18,827 bases of DNA from Anaeroglomus sp964550565 (GTDB lineage Bacteria > Planctomycetota > Phycisphaerae > Sedimentisphaerales > Anaerohalosphaeraceae): assembly GCA_964550565.1 (NCBI GenBank), contig CAZKAI010000086.1, positions 1-18,827 on the forward strand. Reading direction: 5' to 3'. Made by a program: the position numbers and the translations under genes. The notes beneath the pieces were generated by a model. That model did not search any database, was not told where the DNA came from, and saw only the letters and a program-made list of their open reading frames with translations. Shown here piece after piece: positions 14,483 through 18,827 of the stretch. Every line of letters begins with the position of its first letter. Position 1 is the stretch's first letter.

Positions 14483-14958
14483 TTTTTCTCTCCTTCCTGC
14501 ATCATCGCAGGTTTGACGATTAACGTTAAATTGTCATTTCCGATAATTTCCACGACCGTCCCAACCGCAATCGCGCGATCTGCCCGGGCCTTCCATGCTG
14601 TCCCGTGCAGTTCCACAGTCCCCGGAATCAAGGGACTGATTGCTGCTGTCACAGGAACCTTCTCGCCGAGAAAATCTGACAGATTCTGCGACGCATCCTG
14701 CTTGCCTTGCGTAAATCCGAGAAATATTCCCTTCAGCCAGCTTCGCAGGACCAGCATCAGCACGACAGAAATCGCGATAAACAGCAGCAACTGGGTATTG
14801 ATGCCAATATCCACAAAAACGCAGAGAATACCTACAGCCAGTGCTCCGACGCCGAAAAAAAACACGAACAATCCCGGAATAAACAGCTCCATAATCAGCA
14901 AAAACACGCCGATAATCGCCCAGATATATTCCGCCTTGAGAAATTCATTCCAGTCCAC
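14479..14958 (-). CDS. NfeD-like membrane protein
   Basis: The 159-residue product starts at GTG 14958, seven bases after GGAGG. It is the short, protease-lacking form of NfeD: hydrophobic helices at about 12-31, 33-50 and 56-73, then a soluble OB-fold domain (97-150) with LGEKVPVTAAISPLIPGTVEL, a GTAWKARAD segment (119-127) and GTVVEIIGNDNLTLIVKP. In this family the OB-fold domain is thought to act with the partner SPFH protein encoded next door. Its stop overlaps the next start by four bases (ATGA). It lies 54 bases after ribF; a weak 6-base hairpin (14986-15003) without a T-run sits between and does not look like a real terminator. Confidence 0.92.
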   Translation of the reverse strand: MDWNEFLKAEYIWAIIGVFLLIMELFIPGLFVFFFGVGALAVGILCVFVDIGINTQLLLFIAISVVLMLVLRSWLKGIFLGFTQGKQDASQNLSDFLGEKVPVTAAISPLIPGTVELHGTAWKARADRAIAVGTVVEIIGNDNLTLIVKPAMMQEGEKK

Positions 14959-15012
14959 GGCAATACCTCCAATTTTAACAGTGATATAGCAACCTCGTGC
15001 TATTCTATAGAC

Positions 15013-15990
15013 TTAAACTGTAGCCCGTTTTTCCAGAATTTCCATACATTTTTTGCAATCGAGATGAATTTGGTCGATTAAAGCTTCTTTGCTCTCGAAC
15101 CGCTGCTGGCCGCGTACCCGTTCCACAAACTCCATCGCGAGGTACTTGCCGTACAGATTCTCGACTTTCGGTTCCAGAATATGCGCCTCGATAAGCAGCG
15201 GATAATCGCTCAGGAATGTCTTGGCCCGGCCCAGACTGAATGCACTGGCGCGGCGATGTCCACCCACGCAGATCTCTTCCAGCGACTCGCCGACAATTAC
15301 AAATCCCGCATATACCCCTTCGTCCGGGATAATCTGCTTTTCCGGGTGAATGTTGGCTGTCGGGAATCCCAGTTCCCGGCCTACCCCGCGTCCTGGAATG
15401 GTTTTACCGATTAGCCGATATCGTCTGCCCAGAATTCCGGACGCTTCCTGAACCTCGCCTTTTTCCAGCAGGCGGCGAATCAGGGAGCTCGAACAGACTA
15501 CCGAGCGCCGGTCCGAATCGAGATGAATTTCCCGATAGGGTACCTCGACCACCTCAAACCCCCAGCTTTGCCCAAGTTGACGCAGCACTTGCACGTTGCC
15601 GCTGCGGCCGTAACCGAAATTGAAATTCGGACCTTCGACCACCGCTTTGGGGCCCACAGTTTTCATCAAAAATTCATCGACAAAATCCTTTGGCGACAGA
15701 TTCAGCAGACGCAGGCTGTCGGTAATAACCACAAGCTGGTCCACGCCGGCCTGTTCGAGCAGCTTGATTTTCATCGGCAAGGGACTCAGTACGCCGGGGG
15801 CCTTTTCCGGATGCAATATCGCCGCCGGGTGCGGTTCGAAGGTCATCGCCGTGACCGGCCCGGCCGGACACATCTCCCGGCATGCCCGCAAAATATCCTG
15901 ATGTCCCAGGTGCAGGCCGTCAAAGTTGCCGATACTGACCGCCCCGCCCCGCCGAATCTGTTCTAATTGTGTCGAATCAAAAACTCGCAT
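15013..15990 (-). CDS. ribF: Bifunctional riboflavin kinase / FAD synthetase RibF
   Basis: RibF phosphorylates riboflavin to FMN and then adenylates FMN to FAD. The 325-residue protein has the nucleotidyltransferase half with GNFDGLHLGHQ (21-31, the HxGH motif), TFEPHP (50-55), NFNFGYGRSGN (122-132) and SSSLIRRLLEKGEV (167-180). The kinase half has GKTIPGRGVGRELGFPTANI (195-214, the PTAN metal/ATP motif), IIPDEGVYAG (220-229), GRAKTF (254-259) in place of the usual G-x-x-PTF, and Glu268 in IEAHIL as the expected catalytic glutamate. Length is as usual for the family. The ATG at 15990 has only a weak ribosome site. A promoter candidate lies about 50 bases upstream, and nfeD and SPFH follow in the same unit, an association probably of convenience. 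Confidence 0.95.
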   Translation of the reverse strand: MRVFDSTQLEQIRRGGAVSIGNFDGLHLGHQDILRACREMCPAGPVTAMTFEPHPAAILHPEKAPGVLSPLPMKIKLLEQAGVDQLVVITDSLRLLNLSPKDFVDEFLMKTVGPKAVVEGPNFNFGYGRSGNVQVLRQLGQSWGFEVVEVPYREIHLDSDRRSVVCSSSLIRRLLEKGEVQEASGILGRRYRLIGKTIPGRGVGRELGFPTANIHPEKQIIPDEGVYAGFVIVGESLEEICVGGHRRASAFSLGRAKTFLSDYPLLIEAHILEPKVENLYGKYLAMEFVERVRGQQRFESKEALIDQIHLDCKKCMEILEKRATV

Positions 15991-16041
15991 CGCCGTTCTC
16001 TGCTTTCAGATGAATGATTTAACACGTAGTCTTGCCACACC

Positions 16042-16070
16042 ATCATATCCGCATACCTTTGCCCCGTAAA
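16042..16070 (-). promoter_or_regulatory. Predicted promoter of ribF-nfeD-SPFH
   Basis: Minus-strand TTTACG (16065-16070) and TATGAT (16042-16047) are 17 bases apart; the -10 box matches five of six consensus bases. It lies in the 99-base gap between the four-helix gene and ribF. Confidence 0.4.
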
Positions 16071-16089
16071 CGAAAAATATCAGGACTTA

Positions 16090-16767
16090 TTACCTCTGAT
16101 TACCTCGATGGCCACGGCTTTTTTGCCGTATCCGATATAATCGTTCCGTAAATCCCCCATCCTGTTCAAAAGCCTTCGCCAGCGCTGCCAGTTGACGATC
16201 GAGAAGATGACAGCACAGATTCAGCAAACACAATTCTGCATTGGCAACCAGCACTGCCACAAGCACAGACGAACACGGACTTTCACTGACATTCACGGAC
16301 AGCGAAGCGGTTTTCGTGGAGTCAGTGTTCGTCTGTGACCGTCTGTGTTTGTCCGCGTTCATGGCAATTGTCTGCTCCTCTTTTAGCCATGCCCGCAAAT
16401 CTTCCATCGTACTGCAACGACGCGCCTTGAATCGCTTTAACACAGGATGATTTGCTTCAAATTGCGGAAGCCCGCGCTGCCTCAGATAATCCTCAAAATC
16501 CAGCCGCAATTCTTCCAGGCTGGCCCGCGCCACTGAGGTCAATTTTAATTCCGTCTTTTTTGATGTGGCCGATGCCTGACTGCCTTCAGCAATATTCTGC
16601 ACCCCGCTGCGGGCGGCCTGAATCATCTGGTCCCGCATCCGCCCGAAAGAATCCACATACCGCTGGCAAAATCTCACCGTCACATCATAAATAAGCTGGG
16701 CCAGTTGGAAACTCTTGAGCTTCCGATAGCCGCCATGCTTTGGAATCAGCTTTTCATGCTCCGTCAT
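16090..16767 (-). CDS. Four-helix-bundle protein with 'suffix' domain and an inserted repeat
   Basis: The 225-residue product starts at 16767, seven bases after GGAG; an upstream in-frame extension to 16950 overlaps the previous gene and is rejected. Residues 15-130 match the four-helix-bundle family related to 23S rRNA intervening-sequence proteins and to the Avd protein of diversity-generating retroelements: FQLAQLIYDVTVRFCQRYV, QMIQAARSGVQNIAEGSQA and ASLEELRLDFEDYLRQRGLP. The C-terminal part (180-217, CHLLDRQLAALAKAFEQDGG) fits the 'suffix' domain seen in some members. Between them, residues about 137-176 (KHRRSQTNTDSTKT and further low-complexity) are encoded by an inverted repeat and look inserted. 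The function is unknown; nucleic-acid association is the usual guess. No reverse transcriptase or rRNA is present nearby. Confidence 0.85.
   Translation of the reverse strand: MTEHEKLIPKHGGYRKLKSFQLAQLIYDVTVRFCQRYVDSFGRMRDQMIQAARSGVQNIAEGSQASATSKKTELKLTSVARASLEELRLDFEDYLRQRGLPQFEANHPVLKRFKARRCSTMEDLRAWLKEEQTIAMNADKHRRSQTNTDSTKTASLSVNVSESPCSSVLVAVLVANAELCLLNLCCHLLDRQLAALAKAFEQDGGFTERLYRIRQKSRGHRGNQR
16264..16337. repeat. In-frame inverted repeat inside the four-helix gene
   Basis: CACAGACGAACAC (16264-16276) is repeated exactly in inverted form at 16325-16337, and related units (CACGGAC-type, 16294-16300, and CCGTCTGTGTTTGTCCG at 16340-16356) continue around it. The element spans roughly 16240-16360, about 120 bases, and encodes the low-complexity linker between the two domains. 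It looks like a palindromic mobile or satellite element tolerated in frame. Confidence 0.7.
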
Positions 16768-16819
16768 ATTATTTCTCCTTCTTGTCCATGACGTCCACTT
16801 CATTTCATTAATAATTCTT

Positions 16820-18688
16820 TTACTTTTCCAACTCCCTTTTCCAATAAATAATATCGTCCCGCTTTTGCTCGGATTTCTTTTCGTCATTATATCCACCGTC
16901 ATCGATGGCATTGGGACCCGTCGTATAAAGAATAGCTCTCTGGCCGTCATTCAGATAAATCATTTTACCTTCCCTCTGCGGATCGTCCGGAAGGTCGGAG
17001 GTTAGCCCGGCCTGTCTGAGCTGCGCAATATCAACCGGATAACATCCATGAATAAGTCGATACTCTTCAAGATCAAGAATTATGTATGCCGCCTGCAACC
17101 AGGCATCTGTCCTTTGGGAAGCCCTGCAGGTTTTAGCAAGACTTATATCAAATACATCAACATACATTTGCCTCAGAAAGTGAATATCTGCAAATGAAAG
17201 TATGCTTCTTTTGATCTCGATCCCTTGATAAGCGTTTTCGGTTACACTCGTAAAATATGTTCGAGCATGGCGCTCTGTCCCGGAACGTGACCCCAGCATG
17301 AGAAACAAAGGATTTAATGGAGTTTGAACTGGAATTTTTTTCTTATTTACCAAGTCGTCATAAGTACCGCTGTATATCAGGACTTCACCTTCAACATTCA
17401 ATCTCGGCACGCCGGCAGGATATTGCTCTTTCAGAAAACGTCTTGCCTTGTTCAACTCATTCAATTCATATTCTGCCTGTTCCTCAAAGAATTTGACACC
17501 CTGGACAAGCATGCCATATCCAGCGAGTTGGTCAATCACAGACTTGCCATGGCTAAAATGCCTTGAAGAAGCAATTTGCATCTCAAATAACTCAAGCCTG
17601 TCCAGATCGACAATTCCTGCAAGCCGGCACACATTCACATTTTGATACAAATTTCGAATGAGTTTATAACCGCTGTCAGAGGGAGTCGAAAAATTATCCT
17701 GATCGGACTGATGCATCATGGATATCTGTTGATAAGCGGCATTGCAGTAATCGATAGCAGCCGCTTTTTGGAGATTTCCCCAGGACGCGGCATTGCTTTC
17801 AAACCACGCCCCTAATTCCTCGGTTTGTTCATTGGACAAATTAAATTGACGGGTCTCTAAACAATCATCTATCCATTTCCGAAGCTCTTCCCGGGGTTCC
17901 ACATATCCTGTCGCAGCCTGAACATAATAGAGCCATGCATTCTGAGACTGGCTACTGTCTGCGTACAATGCATTATACTCGGCCGTATAATCTTTTTTGA
18001 AAAAGTCATAGTCAATACAGCAATAACACGCATAGATCAGCAATAATACGATTATCAGTTTCACCACAGGATACACGTATCTGCCAAGTGCCATTTCTGC
18101 TTTCCAGGGACTGAATCGATGCGCAAGGGATTTATCCCGTCCATTCGCCCGGGCAATATCATCTCTCAATCGCTCCATCACAGAGCACATGTCGTTTATA
18201 TGATAAAATCCATTGCAGTTAATGACGAAGCCTTTTTTATTTTTTCCCTTTAGCCAAATTTCATACGTATTCAAACCGGGATAGGTTATTTTCCAGATAT
18301 CGCAGATTTTAACAATAAATTCCTTGCGCCCCTTATATTCAATCTCATCATCACTTATCCGAAGATGCCCCCTGGCACTTTTGATGCTCATATAACAGCC
18401 CCAGGCAATAACCAAGCCAGGGAAAAGACCAAAATTGAAAATACAGACCGAGTATATTTTCCAGTCAACCCCCTCAATGAACAGATAAGGCAATACGCAG
18501 CCAAAGTATCCAATTGCAGCAATAACTAAGGAAATAGCTGACAGTATAACCGCCTGACGGCATACGGTATAAGTTCGACCATCGGCATCGATTTTTACAG
18601 GCTCAGCTCCTTTTCTCAGCACCTGGCCTGCACGATATTTCACAACAAAATATGCCGCCATGCATACTATCAGATATACACCTAACAT
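16820..18688 (-). CDS. Large membrane protein of unknown function, pseudopilin-like C-terminus
   Basis: The 622-residue product starts at 18688; the frame is closed upstream by a stop and no other start codon is available, though the ribosome site is weak and embedded in GAAGGT/GAAGGC repeats. Hydrophobic helices lie at about 2-17, 45-67, 77-101 and 206-225. Residues 107-178 (ISDDEIEYKGRKEFIVKICD and IWLKGKNKKGFVI) resemble a bacterial PH-like domain between membrane segments. A long, mostly helical extracytoplasmic or cytoplasmic region follows. The end, LPDDPQREGKMIYLNDG then AILYTTGPNAIDDGG, resembles the C-terminal segment of GspG-type pseudopilins and of many planctomycete membrane proteins, where it is a calcium- or structure-related loop. 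I do not recognise a named family. The four-helix gene starts 52 bases after its stop, so they may be co-transcribed. Confidence 0.75.
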   Translation of the reverse strand: MLGVYLIVCMAAYFVVKYRAGQVLRKGAEPVKIDADGRTYTVCRQAVILSAISLVIAAIGYFGCVLPYLFIEGVDWKIYSVCIFNFGLFPGLVIAWGCYMSIKSARGHLRISDDEIEYKGRKEFIVKICDIWKITYPGLNTYEIWLKGKNKKGFVINCNGFYHINDMCSVMERLRDDIARANGRDKSLAHRFSPWKAEMALGRYVYPVVKLIIVLLLIYACYCCIDYDFFKKDYTAEYNALYADSSQSQNAWLYYVQAATGYVEPREELRKWIDDCLETRQFNLSNEQTEELGAWFESNAASWGNLQKAAAIDYCNAAYQQISMMHQSDQDNFSTPSDSGYKLIRNLYQNVNVCRLAGIVDLDRLELFEMQIASSRHFSHGKSVIDQLAGYGMLVQGVKFFEEQAEYELNELNKARRFLKEQYPAGVPRLNVEGEVLIYSGTYDDLVNKKKIPVQTPLNPLFLMLGSRSGTERHARTYFTSVTENAYQGIEIKRSILSFADIHFLRQMYVDVFDISLAKTCRASQRTDAWLQAAYIILDLEEYRLIHGCYPVDIAQLRQAGLTSDLPDDPQREGKMIYLNDGQRAILYTTGPNAIDDGGYNDEKKSEQKRDDIIYWKRELEK

Positions 18689-18827
18689 ATCGCCTTCGCC
18701 TTCACCTTCGCTACAGTACGTTAAATCTCATTGATAGACTTCCTTTACACTGCCCTTTTTCCATGTCAGTTGACTTTCTTATATTTATTTTTAATGCGAT
18801 TTCTCCAAATCTGGTGTATCAAACATG

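Noticed and set aside
16090..16767. A diversity-generating retroelement, suggested by the Avd-like four-helix protein
   Set aside because: No reverse transcriptase, template repeat or variable repeat with adenine-specific changes is visible. The inverted repeat inside the gene has a different structure.
18710..18745. Six-codon open frame (MRFNVL) upstream of the large membrane protein gene
   Set aside because: Although AAAGGAAG lies ahead of its ATG, it is too short to judge and nothing else supports an attenuation role.

Overview
All recognisable genes lie on the minus strand. The window looks like a metagenome-derived scaffold from a Planctomycetota bacterium, most likely Phycisphaerae (Sedimentisphaerales-like). 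The clues are several secreted proteins ending in dockerin-like EF-hand pairs, a four-helix-bundle 'suffix' protein, and signal-peptide proteins that begin their mature part with a P-x-x-T-M-K-T-L-x-E motif. This assignment is inference from family knowledge; no rRNA or other marker is present. A run of 100 N at 3215-3314 is flanked by an identical 55-base sequence on each side, which points to an assembly artefact.

In transcription order (right to left) the window holds: (i) a large membrane protein (16820-18688) and a four-helix-bundle protein (16090-16767) carrying an in-frame palindromic DNA repeat; (ii) a likely operon ribF-nfeD-SPFH (15990-13520) with a candidate promoter and a strong terminator; (iii) a seven-gene run of exported proteins (13111-3809) with short gaps, a TATAAT promoter, a long leader with pseudoknot potential and a terminator at the end; (iv) an Ala-rich lipoprotein interrupted by the gap; (v) hflX and murB with their own promoter; (vi) the first 100 codons of another exported protein running off the left edge.

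The notable region is (iii). Its order is beta-helix A, Hcp-like 1, beta-helix B, a GWxWGENxGW-repeat protein with dockerin, a 1259-residue PQQ-propeller/metalloprotease-like/dockerin protein, a small jelly-roll/dockerin protein, and Hcp-like 2. Two unrelated folds, Hcp ring subunits and right-handed beta-helices, share one ungapped N-terminal module directly after the signal peptide. Hcp is normally the cytoplasmically loaded tube protein of type VI secretion, yet here both copies have Sec-type signal peptides and no other type VI gene is nearby. I infer a surface or extracellular assembly in which a common module sorts or docks Hcp-like and beta-helix subunits. That role is a hypothesis.

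The housekeeping genes (murB, hflX, ribF, nfeD, SPFH) are conventional and give confidence in strand and frame.
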